NCBI GenBank assembly: GCA_944392535.1
Contig: CALXWY010000002.1
Span: 62,001 to 126,000 of the forward strand
Direction: 5' to 3'
DNA: 64,000 nucleotides
Source: an uncultured Alphaproteobacteria bacterium
Lineage (GTDB): Bacteria > Pseudomonadota > Alphaproteobacteria > Rs-D84
The position numbers and the translations under genes were made by a program. Within the stretch, counting starts at the first letter, position 1; each line of letters opens with the position of its first letter. Below, piece after piece: positions 8,470 through 16,894 of this stretch. Under the pieces are notes generated by a model that was not told the DNA's origin, searched no databases, and worked only from the letters and a program-made list of their open reading frames with translations.

Positions 8470-9234
8470 TCAATAGAAACAATTTCCGCCTTCAATCACC
8501 CACGACCCGGAACTGTCACTGCCAACGGTTCCATTGGGTAAATAGCATGCAGTAATTGACGTACTGCCCGCCATACAGCGCGCGGTATCTGGGGCGCACC
8601 GTGTACACCCAGATGTCAGTGATACATTCGGGGTTCCCCAATAATTTGGGGCACACTGTGTGTGCCTGTCTTTGGTGCATTCACATAAATCCGTGTTACA
8701 TGTTGCAACGGTGCGGTATTGATATACTGTATTGTATGTTTGCCACGGTGTGCTGGTACAATCGTCGCACGTGCCATCACAGTCATCTGGCGCGCCTGGA
8801 TATTTGCAATCGGTATATGAAACCGTGTTTGTACATTCGCCATTCAGTTTTATTGTTCGTGTTACGCGTTCGTAACCCGATTTGCACGTATTACATGTCG
8901 CAACCGCCGCACTGGTTGTTGCCAGATTTTGGCCATAGCATGTCATGCTGGACGCCATGCAATTACGCAATATATTATCTGGCACAACTTCGTCAGAACA
9001 GCCCCGGGGTTGGCATACCTGGCCTGTTGTACCACCGCCACCAACACCACCGCTGCCACCGCCGGGATTTGTGGGGTCGGTGCCACTGCCACCTTCGTTG
9101 CCGCCAACTTCACCACCAGATGAACTGATTGCATATGCAGTATCAATATGCGCCACAGTGCATAAAAGTGCGGTAATGCATACCAATGAAATTAATGCAC
9201 GCGCTGAACCTAAACCTCCGTTTAGATTCGGCAA
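8470..9234 (-). CDS. Secreted Cys-rich protein (family member 3)
   Basis: A 254-residue paralog of the downstream gene. It has a hydrophobic export segment ending 'DTAYA', then a Gly-rich spacer and Cys-rich repeats (CNTCKSGYERV, DDCDGTCDDC, CNTDLCECTKD), and the C-terminal block 'ITACYLPNGTVGSDSSGSW'. The start is uncertain: the only plausible initiator upstream of the signal peptide is TTG 9234, encoding 'MPNLNGGL', inside a repeated leader element and without a purine-rich site. The frame stays open upstream to a TAA at about 9273. Confidence 0.72.
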   Translation of the reverse strand: MPNLNGGLGSARALISLVCITALLCTVAHIDTAYAISSSGGEVGGNEGGSGTDPTNPGGGSGGVGGGGTTGQVCQPRGCSDEVVPDNILRNCMASSMTCYGQNLATTSAAVATCNTCKSGYERVTRTIKLNGECTNTVSYTDCKYPGAPDDCDGTCDDCTSTPWQTYNTVYQYRTVATCNTDLCECTKDRHTQCAPNYWGTPNVSLTSGCTRCAPDTARCMAGSTSITACYLPNGTVGSDSSGSWVIEGGNCFY

Positions 9235-9331
9235 AATACGATAGATAAAAAATGCAGAAATATGGGATTTTTACAAAAATAAAAACCGCCGCTGTAAACG
9301 GAGGTTTAGATTCGGCATAAATATTACACCC
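9206..9331 (-). repeat. Paired-repeat leader element, copy 1
   Basis: About 125 bp nearly identical to 19976-20100 and, like it, placed directly at the 5' end of a Cys-rich gene. On the minus strand it holds a first repeat (9295-9318) with core TAAACCTCCGTTTA, an imperfect terminator-like hairpin ending in a T-rich tract, and a second repeat (9211-9232) with the exactly complementary core TAAACGGAGGTTTA. A short frame MPNLNLRLQRRFLFL starts at ATG 9318 and ends in a TAA directly in frame with the main gene. Confidence 0.7.
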
Positions 9332-9334
9332 AAA

Positions 9335-9364
9335 ATAGTAATATATTTATTGCATTCGCGTCAA
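9335..9364 (-). promoter_or_regulatory. Promoter of Cys-rich pair
   Basis: TTGACG (9359-9364) and TACTAT (9335-9340) with an 18-nt spacer on the minus strand. Transcription would start near 9328, at the edge of the repeated leader element and only about 10 nt before its ATG. Confidence 0.55.
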
Positions 9365-9368
9365 TAAA

Positions 9369-10136
9369 TTAATGTATTTTTTGTGAATTTTGCATGATTT
9401 TTTGGTATGCCGCCGACCATTCGCCATGGGCACGCATTAAACGTTTTGCAATAAAATCAACTGGCTGGTGTGCACCAATGTATATTTCCGTGCCGCCGGG
9501 CCCATTATCAACAATAAATCCGCGCGTTACAGACATGGAATCCAGATACGCAAACATCGGCAAATGTTCAACGTTTACACGTTCCATATCCAGTTTTTGA
9601 TGATTATCCGATGATATCTGGACACATTCGCGCGTCATTGCCGGCGGTGTGTGAAATACAGGAACTGTTTTGCACTGAATTTTTGATTGAATTTTCTTGC
9701 GATACTGGTTGCTGCCACGCATAACTGCACGGTATCCGTGTTTTTCATAAAAACGACATGATTTTAACAATGATACTAAATCCAACAGCCGCGCGCCCAT
9801 TGCACCAGCAGATTCAGCATATTTTAACAATTGCCCCCCGATGTTGTTTGACATGCATTCTGGTAACACATACAATCCGCGTATTGTCGCAACGCGATTA
9901 ACACAATCGCCGTTTACAAATCCCACAATATCAGAACCATTATATGCCCCAAACGCAAAATTAAATCCACGGCGACGCCACACCGCGGCGTATTCTGCAC
10001 GGGCGTCATCGCGTTCATTTTGGGTCATATTATGATTGTAAACATGCTGCATCGCAGATGCACGTATACGTAAAAAATCGTCCCAGATATTCGGGGCCGC
10101 TTGGTTAAAAATTGGTAAAATATTTATATCAGTCAT
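9369..10136 (-). CDS. GNAT-family N-acetyltransferase
   Basis: A 255-residue protein whose first half looks like a GNAT acyltransferase: 'FAFGAYNGSDIVGFVNGD' (beta strands 2-4), then 'IRGLYVLPECMSNNIGGQLLKYAE', the acetyl-CoA-binding motif A region, and 'CRFYEKHGYRAV', motif B. The last 100 residues do not resemble a second GNAT domain that I can recognise. Substrate unknown. Monocistronic by position. Confidence 0.75.
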   Translation of the reverse strand: MTDINILPIFNQAAPNIWDDFLRIRASAMQHVYNHNMTQNERDDARAEYAAVWRRRGFNFAFGAYNGSDIVGFVNGDCVNRVATIRGLYVLPECMSNNIGGQLLKYAESAGAMGARLLDLVSLLKSCRFYEKHGYRAVMRGSNQYRKKIQSKIQCKTVPVFHTPPAMTRECVQISSDNHQKLDMERVNVEHLPMFAYLDSMSVTRGFIVDNGPGGTEIYIGAHQPVDFIAKRLMRAHGEWSAAYQKIMQNSQKIH

Positions 10137-10195
10137 AACGTGTCCTTATATAGTACAAAAATATATTTTAGTCAAGCACAAATATAAATTTTTTA

Positions 10196-10927
10196 TTATT
10201 CAAAAAAATCTATTTGCAGATTGCCAAAATCGCTGTGGGTTGCATTGGGAACAACGATTATATCGTCATAATCCGCAATCCGGGTGGTTAATTCATATGG
10301 CACGGTATCATCATCGGTACCGACATAATGAATCTGGGGGACATCTGGTAAAACAGTCATGTCCAGTGATTTATCCAATGGCGCATCACCAAAATATTCA
10401 GACCATTCAGTATGATTCAAAACCCCGGCAATCGTTATCCATTGGCGCACATCAATATCGGAATTCTGCAAAATTACCAACCCTGATACCATTGCCCCAC
10501 CCGAATATCCAATCAAGACAACCGGGCGGGCGGGCGCAACATATCGTATCGCATTTGCCATTGCATCAATAATCTGGGGTGAAAAACGTCCATCTGTCCA
10601 ATCTGAAACACGGCAAATATCTGACATAATAAACTGGCACGGGCGCGCAATATATACAACATTTGGTGCCGTATCAGACATCGCCAAATCACGCATAAAT
10701 GTGCCATGTGGCGTTGGGTCGCGCGTCGGCACACCGCGACCATCAAACGCGTGACCGTCACCTTCCAAATAAATATGAATTACAGAACTGTCATCCGTGA
10801 TTTTCTGCCACGATGCGATTTCATACCCACCGGCATGAATTGGCATGTATACAAAATCATCCGGCGCAACCCAACCAGATACACACCCACACAATAAAAA
10901 TACAGATAAAATTGCGTAACGCAACAT
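10196..10927 (-). CDS. Lipoprotein alpha/beta-hydrolase
   Basis: A 243-residue predicted lipoprotein (lipobox LLCGC, Cys near residue 15) with an alpha/beta-hydrolase fold. The nucleophile elbow is GYSGG near residue 144; a DDDTVP segment and 'NATHSDF' supply likely acid and His. 'HIYLEGDGHAF' probably forms the oxyanion region. It is likely an envelope-bound esterase or lipase-like enzyme; substrate unknown. Confidence 0.78.
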   Translation of the reverse strand: MLRYAILSVFLLCGCVSGWVAPDDFVYMPIHAGGYEIASWQKITDDSSVIHIYLEGDGHAFDGRGVPTRDPTPHGTFMRDLAMSDTAPNVVYIARPCQFIMSDICRVSDWTDGRFSPQIIDAMANAIRYVAPARPVVLIGYSGGAMVSGLVILQNSDIDVRQWITIAGVLNHTEWSEYFGDAPLDKSLDMTVLPDVPQIHYVGTDDDTVPYELTTRIADYDDIIVVPNATHSDFGNLQIDFFE

Positions 10928-10995
10928 AGTACTGGCAATTATACACCAAAATACGACACAACGTCAAACCAAAGAATTGCGCCTGCTATGCACAC

Positions 10996-11036
10996 TTGAC
11001 AAAAACATTGACAAAATACTTGACAAATATTATATT
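10996..11036 (+). promoter_or_regulatory. Tandem TTGACA promoter repeats
   Basis: TTGACA occurs three times at exactly 12-bp spacing (10996, 11008, 11020). The middle copy is 17 nt from TATATT (11031-11036), a near-consensus promoter for the gene at 11082. The repeats could give overlapping polymerase sites or act as an operator. Confidence 0.55.
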
Positions 11037-11081
11037 TAGGACAATAATCTGTATTGAAAAAGTACAAAAAGGGATAGTAAC

Positions 11082-11858
11082 ATGTTCAAAGCACTGAAAA
11101 TGAAATTTGCCGCATGGCGCATGAATCGTAAATCTGCATCACGTTCGCGTGCGCGCAAGACCAACAGCAAACGCAAAACGCCGTCATTCTGGGCACGTGT
11201 ATGGAACGCAATTTGTGTGCCATTTCGTGCGATTTGGCGCGGGTGCAAACGTATGTGGGCATGGATTTGCGGAATAAACCTGGTTGGAATGGCAAACATT
11301 ACATTGTTATGTGCAATCATCGTATTATTTTCTGGGCTGATATTAAACATTGTCGGACGCAACCAACCAAACGTTGTTTTGGTTGCAAAAAATGACGTAT
11401 CAAATATAACCAGCACAAATGTAACCGTTAACCAGAATTCTGTTACACGAATTGTTCGTGATCGGCCAGCAACATTGCCAATCAAAATCAATCCAAAAAC
11501 ACGTACACTGGACAGCCGACCGATAAACGTTGCACACGTTACCCCAGATTATGTCGCAATTAACCAGACTGCGCGTCGTGGCAATGTAATGTATGGCGAT
11601 GTAATTATTGACAGCCGTGGCGCCGCAGAAATGCTGAAATGCGGCGATGAAGTACATGGGAACCTGTATTTGCAAAATATGCGCAAATATACATTACCGT
11701 GCAATATACGCATAGATGGTAATTTATTTCTGCGTGATGTTGGAATGTTACAGTTCTGTGGCGAATTCACAGTAACCGGAAATATATACGTAAATCCGCG
11801 TTCTTCGTTTGGGCCCCTGCCCCGGAATGCGCGTATTGGCGGGCAAGTCATTATATAA
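11082..11858 (+). CDS. Membrane-anchored beta-helix-like protein
   Basis: A 258-residue protein I do not recognise. Residues 1-60 are strongly basic (Arg/Lys-rich) and cytoplasmic; one membrane helix spans about 68-92; the rest is periplasmic. The C-terminal 90 residues show short repeating strands such as 'GDVIIDSRG', 'GNLYLQNMRKYTLP', 'GNLFLRDVG' and 'GNIYVNPRS', the look of a bactofilin-like or polymer-forming beta-helix. Ribosome site AGGGA. It may organise envelope structure, which is a guess. Confidence 0.6.
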   Translation: MFKALKMKFAAWRMNRKSASRSRARKTNSKRKTPSFWARVWNAICVPFRAIWRGCKRMWAWICGINLVGMANITLLCAIIVLFSGLILNIVGRNQPNVVLVAKNDVSNITSTNVTVNQNSVTRIVRDRPATLPIKINPKTRTLDSRPINVAHVTPDYVAINQTARRGNVMYGDVIIDSRGAAEMLKCGDEVHGNLYLQNMRKYTLPCNIRIDGNLFLRDVGMLQFCGEFTVTGNIYVNPRSSFGPLPRNARIGGQVII

Positions 11859-11883
11859 AATGTTTTCATACTCCCTGAAAAAA

Positions 11884-11914
11884 AAACAGACTGCAATAAC
11901 GCAGTCTGTTTTTT
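11884..11914 (+). terminator. Terminator
   Basis: AAACAGACTGC-AATAAC-GCAGTCTGTTTTTT hairpin with a T run, ending the 11082-11858 gene. Confidence 0.85.
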
Positions 11915-11938
11915 ATAGATTTTTTACATAAAATATGG

Positions 11939-11944
11939 TATAAT
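11939..11944 (+). promoter_or_regulatory. Extended -10 promoter
   Basis: TGGTATAAT (TG-N-TATAAT) 28 nt upstream of the small membrane protein start. No clear -35 element. Confidence 0.45.
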
Positions 11945-11971
11945 TATTCCGTCCAAGTAAAAGGAAGAGAA

Positions 11972-12241
11972 ATGAATACATTTGAAAGAATCTTATCTGT
12001 ATTTGGGAAAAATTTGGGGTATACAATTGTACTGGTTATTGCGGTTATATTCTTTGCGTTTTTCTCGGATGGGTTAATTTACGGTTTGATTACGGCATTC
12101 AGTGCGCTGGTTGCGTACACATGCTGTGTGATGCTGTATAAAGAATTCAAAAGTGAATTCGCACGTAAAAAAACTGTTTCTGCAACAGTAAAAAAAGCGG
12201 CGTCTGGAAAGACCGTAAAGAAGAAAACAAATAAAAAATAA
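11972..12241 (+). CDS. Small membrane protein with Lys-rich tail
   Basis: An 89-residue protein of unknown function. Two adjacent membrane helices (about residues 14-30 and 35-55) are followed by a basic tail (ARKKTVSATVKKAASGKTVKKKTNKK) that would face the cytoplasm. AAGGAAGAG precedes the start. No family recognised. Confidence 0.65.
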   Translation: MNTFERILSVFGKNLGYTIVLVIAVIFFAFFSDGLIYGLITAFSALVAYTCCVMLYKEFKSEFARKKTVSATVKKAASGKTVKKKTNKK

Positions 12242-12255
12242 AATATATTTATTAA

Positions 12256-12290
12256 AAAAAACATCCCAATTTTTGGGATGTTTTTTTATT
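12256..12290. terminator. Bidirectional terminator
   Basis: AAACATCCCAA-TTT-TTGGGATGTTTTTTT hairpin between the convergent small membrane protein gene and secG. Confidence 0.85.
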
Positions 12291-12291
12291 A

Positions 12292-12651
12292 CTATTCCGA
12301 TACAGAATCCAATGCGTCGGATGCCCCGTCTGGGGTTGTATTACTGATTGGTCCAGACACTTCATTGGCCGCCTGTTCAACCAATTCTTGACGCAAATTG
12401 CTTTGCTGTGATGCCATATCGGATTTCGCCGATACCAACGCCAACGCCGCGCATAATATAAAAAATATCGTTGCCAATATTGCGGTCGCACGTGTCAGAA
12501 AATTTCCCGCCGCCGCACCAGTTAACGCCCCGCCAAACATAGATGCCGCCGATGAACCGGACATACCGCTGCCTTCGGACTTTTGTAACAAAATTATACC
12601 AATCATCAAAACTGCGACGATTATCAATAAAACCAATAATATTGTAAACAT
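12292..12651 (-). CDS. secG: Preprotein translocase subunit SecG
   Basis: A 119-residue SecG, accessory subunit of the SecYEG channel. Helix 1 (residues 1-22), the conserved 'LLQKSEGSGMSG' turn, Gly/Ala-rich loop and helix 2 with 'LTRATAILATIFFILCAALA' are all present; the tail is Ser/Asp-rich. The start at 12651 is placed on helix 1; the longer frame adds a non-family basic stretch. Downstream of lepB-rnc on the same strand. Confidence 0.92.
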   Translation of the reverse strand: MFTILLVLLIIVAVLMIGIILLQKSEGSGMSGSSAASMFGGALTGAAAGNFLTRATAILATIFFILCAALALVSAKSDMASQQSNLRQELVEQAANEVSGPISNTTPDGASDALDSVSE

Positions 12652-12694
12652 TATAAAGACCCTTTGTTTGCGCTTAATTCTATATTCTGATACA

Positions 12695-13327
12695 TCAAAT
12701 TGCAAGAATTTTCAATAACTGTTCGGCGGCGGCGGTACTGGCGGCTTTTTTTGACGACCCACTGGCCGTGGCGCTGTGCCCCATCGCCGATACCCGAACG
12801 TTAAACACCGGACTGTGCGATGCGCCGGTCGCAGACAAATATTCATATACCGGTAACGCACCGTTATCCATACGCTGTACAAATTCTTGCAATGCAGTTT
12901 TGGCATCTTTTGGAACAGATATTTCCGCAGCCGCCAAATCACGCCAAATGTCAACAATCACGTCCCGGGCAGCATTAAACCCGCCGTCCATAAATATGGC
13001 ACCAAATACAGCCTCGGTCGCATCAGCGTACAGATTATCGTTCCGGCCCGCCGTCATGTGACCATGACGCACCATTTTATCAATACCAACCATTGCGGCA
13101 ACATGTGCCAGTGTTTCTGTTGACACCAATACAGAATGACGGCGCGCCAAATCGCCTTCGTTTTCGTTTGGAAACATTTCGTACAGCATTGCGGCAACCG
13201 CCAACCCCAATACGCGATCACCAATAAATTCCAAACGTTCGTTGTTATGTTTAGCGTTTACACCACTTTGTGTTAAGGCTAAATTCAACAGTTCTGGATT
13301 CTGAAATTCATATTTTAATTTTATCAA
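12695..13327 (-). CDS. rnc: Ribonuclease III
   Basis: A 210-residue RNase III that cuts double-stranded RNA in rRNA maturation and mRNA decay. Signature 'NERLEFIGDRVLG' near residue 29 with the catalytic acidic residues, 'ADATEAVFGAIFMDGG' near residue 100, and a C-terminal dsRNA-binding domain ending 'GSSKKAASTAAAEQLL'. It starts at TTG 13327, only 1 nt after the lepB stop, indicating translational coupling. Confidence 0.95.
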   Translation of the reverse strand: MIKLKYEFQNPELLNLALTQSGVNAKHNNERLEFIGDRVLGLAVAAMLYEMFPNENEGDLARRHSVLVSTETLAHVAAMVGIDKMVRHGHMTAGRNDNLYADATEAVFGAIFMDGGFNAARDVIVDIWRDLAAAEISVPKDAKTALQEFVQRMDNGALPVYEYLSATGASHSPVFNVRVSAMGHSATASGSSKKAASTAAAEQLLKILAI

Positions 13328-13328
13328 T

Positions 13329-14216
13329 TTATTTTATCCCCATACCAAATCTGTCCCAGCGCATCTTGTCACCCCAATTCCAAACCGCCAGCATCGGTGA
13401 ATAATAGTTATGTGAATACCATATAAACCATGCCGGCCCCAATACATTATCACGCGGAACATAACCAATATCAGCACGGCTGTCGCCACTGTTATCACGA
13501 TTATCGCCCATAAAGAAATAATGATTTTCTGGCACAGTGAACATCATTGTATCATCAAAACGGGCATTGTCAGACATTTCAATTATACTGTGCTGAACCC
13601 CGTTGGGCAGCGTTTCTGTGTATTCTGTTGCTTCAAAAACACCGCACGCCCACGCGTTTGCGCGACAAAAATCATCATCTTTGTATTCAATGGTGTAATT
13701 AAATTCCGCCGGCTGGTTATCAACCCATATTTTGTTGCCCTGTATCATCATATTTTTTTCTGTATCATGGTACCCCGCGCGACGCAGCGATTTCGGCAAA
13801 TTCGCAACAATATACGGGCGTGGATTATCACGTGGCACCATTTCACCATTTATATACAACCGACCGGCAATCATCTGGATTGTGTCACCCGGTTTGCCAA
13901 TTAAACGTTTAATATAATCCTGGGACTCATTAATAGGATTGCGGAATACCACAACGTCACCAACATCTGGTTCCCCGCCCCAAAAACGCCCGTTCCACAA
14001 GTGCCACGAACCAAACGGAAAAGAATAGCGCGAATACCCATACGCCCATTTTTGGACAAATATGTGATCACCAACATGCAATGTCGGTATCATTGACCCC
14101 GATGGTATATTAAATGGTTCCAACAAAAAACTGCGGAACGCAATCGCAATCAACGCACCATAAAAAATCGTATTAAACCAATCACGCGCAACATTTGATT
14201 TCTTTTTAGCCGGCAT
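13329..14216 (-). CDS. lepB: Signal peptidase I
   Basis: A 295-residue inner-membrane serine protease that removes signal peptides from exported proteins. One membrane helix (about 15-32), catalytic Ser in 'IPSGSMIPTL' and catalytic Lys in 'YIKRLIGKPGD', then 'GDNRDNSGDSR'. The start at 14216 is preferred because AAGGGG lies 9 nt upstream; the ATG three codons earlier touches that site. First gene of lepB-rnc-secG, which processes and exports the window's secreted proteins. Confidence 0.95.
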   Translation of the reverse strand: MPAKKKSNVARDWFNTIFYGALIAIAFRSFLLEPFNIPSGSMIPTLHVGDHIFVQKWAYGYSRYSFPFGSWHLWNGRFWGGEPDVGDVVVFRNPINESQDYIKRLIGKPGDTIQMIAGRLYINGEMVPRDNPRPYIVANLPKSLRRAGYHDTEKNMMIQGNKIWVDNQPAEFNYTIEYKDDDFCRANAWACGVFEATEYTETLPNGVQHSIIEMSDNARFDDTMMFTVPENHYFFMGDNRDNSGDSRADIGYVPRDNVLGPAWFIWYSHNYYSPMLAVWNWGDKMRWDRFGMGIK

Positions 14217-14285
14217 AATTTTCATCCCCTTGTTCGGGGTATTTTATAACTTGAATTGATGTTGCGCAAGTTTTAATATGCAAAT

Positions 14286-15806
14286 ATGATTTCTTTGAAT
14301 TCAATCATATTTAATGGAATGGATGCAACGCCAATTGATGTCCAGGTTCAATTGTCAGCGGGGTTGGCAAAGCCGGAATTTAACATCATCGGATTGGCTG
14401 ATCGTGCGGTCAAAGAATCCGCAGAAAGAATACGAAACGTGTTGTCTGCTTTGAACATGTCACTGCCGCCAAAGCGGTTAACCGTAAACTTATCGCCCGC
14501 CGATGTTGAAAAAAGCGGTTCACATTTTGACCTGCCTATTCTGTGTGGAATTTTATGTGCGATTGGCGTGCTGCCTGAAAATGAATTAAGTAAATATATT
14601 ATCACAGGCGAAGTCGGACTGAACGGCGCCATACTGAAAACAGACGGCGTTTTACCGGCCAGTGTTTGGGCCACCCAGCATAATATGGGAATTATCTGTC
14701 CTGGCGACCAGGGGACCGAGGCACGATGGGCCGGACACACAAATATTCTGGCACCGTTTCATGTACTGGAATTAATAAATCACTTCAAAGGAACACAAAT
14801 TTTACCACTGCCAGATATGGCCACGACAATTAATGATAATGTGACCAATATTGATATGGCCGAAGTACATGGCCAAGCGGCCGCAAAACGCGCACTGGAA
14901 ATCGCGGCGGCGGGCGGACACGCCATGTTAATGGTTGGGCCACCGGGGTCGGGAAAAACAATGCTGGCATCGCGATTGCCAACAATTTTGCCCGAAATGA
15001 CCCCAGATGAAATTTTGGAAACATCTGTTATTTATTCAATTGCCGGCCAATTAAACGGACGTTCGTTGGTGACACATCGCCCATTTCGCAGTGTTCATCA
15101 TACGTCCAGCGCGGTATCGTTGGCAGGTGGCGGGGCCGATGCACGACCGGGTGAAATATCATTGGCGCATAATGGTGTTTTGTTTTTAGACGAATTGCCT
15201 GAATTCAATCGGGCAACACTGGAAATACTGCGTCAACCGATGGAGGCTGGCAAAATCATGATTGCGCGCGCACGACGAACGGCGGTATATCCCGCACGTT
15301 TCCAGTTAATTGCCGCAATGAATCCGTGTCCGTGTGGACACCTGGGGAATGCCGCGTTGTCGTGTTCACGCGCGCCACGATGTGCCGAAGCATATCAAAA
15401 CAAAATTTCTGGGCCATTGCTGGACAGGATTGATTTACACGTTGATGTTGATCCAGTAAATCCATGGGACATGAATAAAAGCGATTCTGGACCTGTTGAA
15501 ACATCGGCACAAATTCGCGCACGTGTCGTTGCGGCACGTGAACGGCAAATTGCACGCCAGGGAAAACCAAACGCATATCTGGATGGGGCCGAATTGGATA
15601 ATCACGCCAAACTGTCCGATGAATTAACAAATTTTCTGAACAGTGCGGCCGAAAAAATGGGAATGTCGGCACGTGGATATAATCGTATCAGACGCATCGC
15701 ACGCACAATTGCCGACTTGCGTGGATGCCCAGATATTGAAATGCCGGATATTGCCGAAGCGCTGTCTTATCGTCCAATAAATCGTGGTAAGTATGGCGTA
15801 AAATAA
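14286..15806 (+). CDS. comM: ComM/YifB-family Mg-chelatase-like AAA+ protein
   Basis: A 506-residue protein with an N-terminal Lon-substrate-like fold (to about 170), a central AAA+ domain with Walker A 'GPPGSGKTML' near residue 219, 'LFLDELPEF' Walker B, and a C-terminal Mg-chelatase-like region with 'CPCGHLG' and 'CSRAPRC' cysteines. The family's ComM is a branch-migration helicase in natural transformation; whether this cell is transformable is not known. Confidence 0.92.
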   Translation: MISLNSIIFNGMDATPIDVQVQLSAGLAKPEFNIIGLADRAVKESAERIRNVLSALNMSLPPKRLTVNLSPADVEKSGSHFDLPILCGILCAIGVLPENELSKYIITGEVGLNGAILKTDGVLPASVWATQHNMGIICPGDQGTEARWAGHTNILAPFHVLELINHFKGTQILPLPDMATTINDNVTNIDMAEVHGQAAAKRALEIAAAGGHAMLMVGPPGSGKTMLASRLPTILPEMTPDEILETSVIYSIAGQLNGRSLVTHRPFRSVHHTSSAVSLAGGGADARPGEISLAHNGVLFLDELPEFNRATLEILRQPMEAGKIMIARARRTAVYPARFQLIAAMNPCPCGHLGNAALSCSRAPRCAEAYQNKISGPLLDRIDLHVDVDPVNPWDMNKSDSGPVETSAQIRARVVAARERQIARQGKPNAYLDGAELDNHAKLSDELTNFLNSAAEKMGMSARGYNRIRRIARTIADLRGCPDIEMPDIAEALSYRPINRGKYGVK

Positions 15807-15829
15807 AAACCCGTCATCCGACGGGCAAA
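15805..15829 (-). terminator. Terminator of OMP gene
   Basis: On the minus strand GCCCGTC-GGAT-GACGGGTTTTTATTTT. It follows the OMP gene at 15831 and lies at the comM stop. Confidence 0.8.
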
Positions 15830-15830
15830 G

Positions 15831-16826
15831 TTAAAATTCAAACCGAATACCCAGCATTAATGTTGCATATATTGTATTATTCGCACTGAACCAATCGCGA
15901 TGCACAGAACCGTCGGCATTTGTCAACGTCCATTTTATTGTCGGAACATACGCAACGCGTGCGCCGATATCAAAGAACAATGAATCTGTTATCCCATATG
16001 ACAGGCCCAACGCCGCCAATACCGCGATATTTGGATTATCTGTTTCAGATTGATAGAAATTTATTACCGATAATTCCGGTTTGTCCCCCAAACGTTGGCC
16101 AAATTCATCCAAATATGTTGAAGATAAATCACCATACGGGTCACTTAAATTCAACACTGTTTTTACATCTGCGTATCCAACACCCAACCCGACATATGGT
16201 ATCACAGTGCGCGCAGGTTTTTGAATACCATCATAAAAATCATAATATGCCATTACACTGATTATATCCGTGGATACCGTTGATTTTACATCGCCACTGG
16301 GGACCAATGCAATCAATCCCGCCGCCGGGCCGCCAAACAGTTCTGCTTCGCCTTCTAAAAATGGGGATGAATTATATTGCGATTCGGCAATATGGTCCCA
16401 TCCGGCTTCAATCCGCCATTGGGGTGAATATGGGATTGTCCAACCCAAACTGACCCCCGCCGCCACAGAAAATGATTCAAAATTCTTGGTTGGTGATAAA
16501 TCGCCAACATTGATATATCCGGCCGCAGTATATCCAACACACGCGTCGGGATTAGAACCCATTATACACTGTTCATATGCCAATTGCGGCATAATATTCG
16601 TCTGGTTCGCATCAATGTAATACGGCGGGGTTAATTCACCAATATCATTTTGAATTACCCCATATCCAAAAGATGCGCCACCACGAAAAGATATGGTAAA
16701 GCGACTGCCATCATCGGTATATGCGCCATCACCAACATAATATCCGGAATATTCCCAATTTGCATACGCTGGTACAGCCGCAAAACAAGACAACAGTGAT
16801 AAAAACAACAGGTTCCTAGATTTCAT
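15831..16826 (-). CDS. Outer-membrane beta-barrel protein
   Basis: A 331-residue exported protein. Signal peptide ends 'AVPAYA'. The mature sequence has alternating hydrophobic strands, Gly/Tyr-rich segments ('IPYVGLGVGYADVKT', 'IAVLAALGLSYGITDSLFFDIGARVAYVPTIKW') and a terminal 'LGIRFEF' ending in Phe, the BAM recognition signal. It resembles the Omp25/OmpA-like barrel family seen in alphaproteobacteria. Specific function unknown. Confidence 0.82.
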   Translation of the reverse strand: MKSRNLLFLSLLSCFAAVPAYANWEYSGYYVGDGAYTDDGSRFTISFRGGASFGYGVIQNDIGELTPPYYIDANQTNIMPQLAYEQCIMGSNPDACVGYTAAGYINVGDLSPTKNFESFSVAAGVSLGWTIPYSPQWRIEAGWDHIAESQYNSSPFLEGEAELFGGPAAGLIALVPSGDVKSTVSTDIISVMAYYDFYDGIQKPARTVIPYVGLGVGYADVKTVLNLSDPYGDLSSTYLDEFGQRLGDKPELSVINFYQSETDNPNIAVLAALGLSYGITDSLFFDIGARVAYVPTIKWTLTNADGSVHRDWFSANNTIYATLMLGIRFEF

Positions 16827-16894
16827 ATCCTGTATTATATCATAAAATCAATGCTAATAAAAACAGATTTTATTAATTAAAATTCTGATAAGAT

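Noticed and set aside
9206-9331. Integron attC-like site (TGCCTAAT / ATTAGGC-type ends near inverted core)
   Set aside because: The core does not match GTTRRRY/RYYYAAC, the element lies upstream of the genes and not between cassettes, and no integrase is present.
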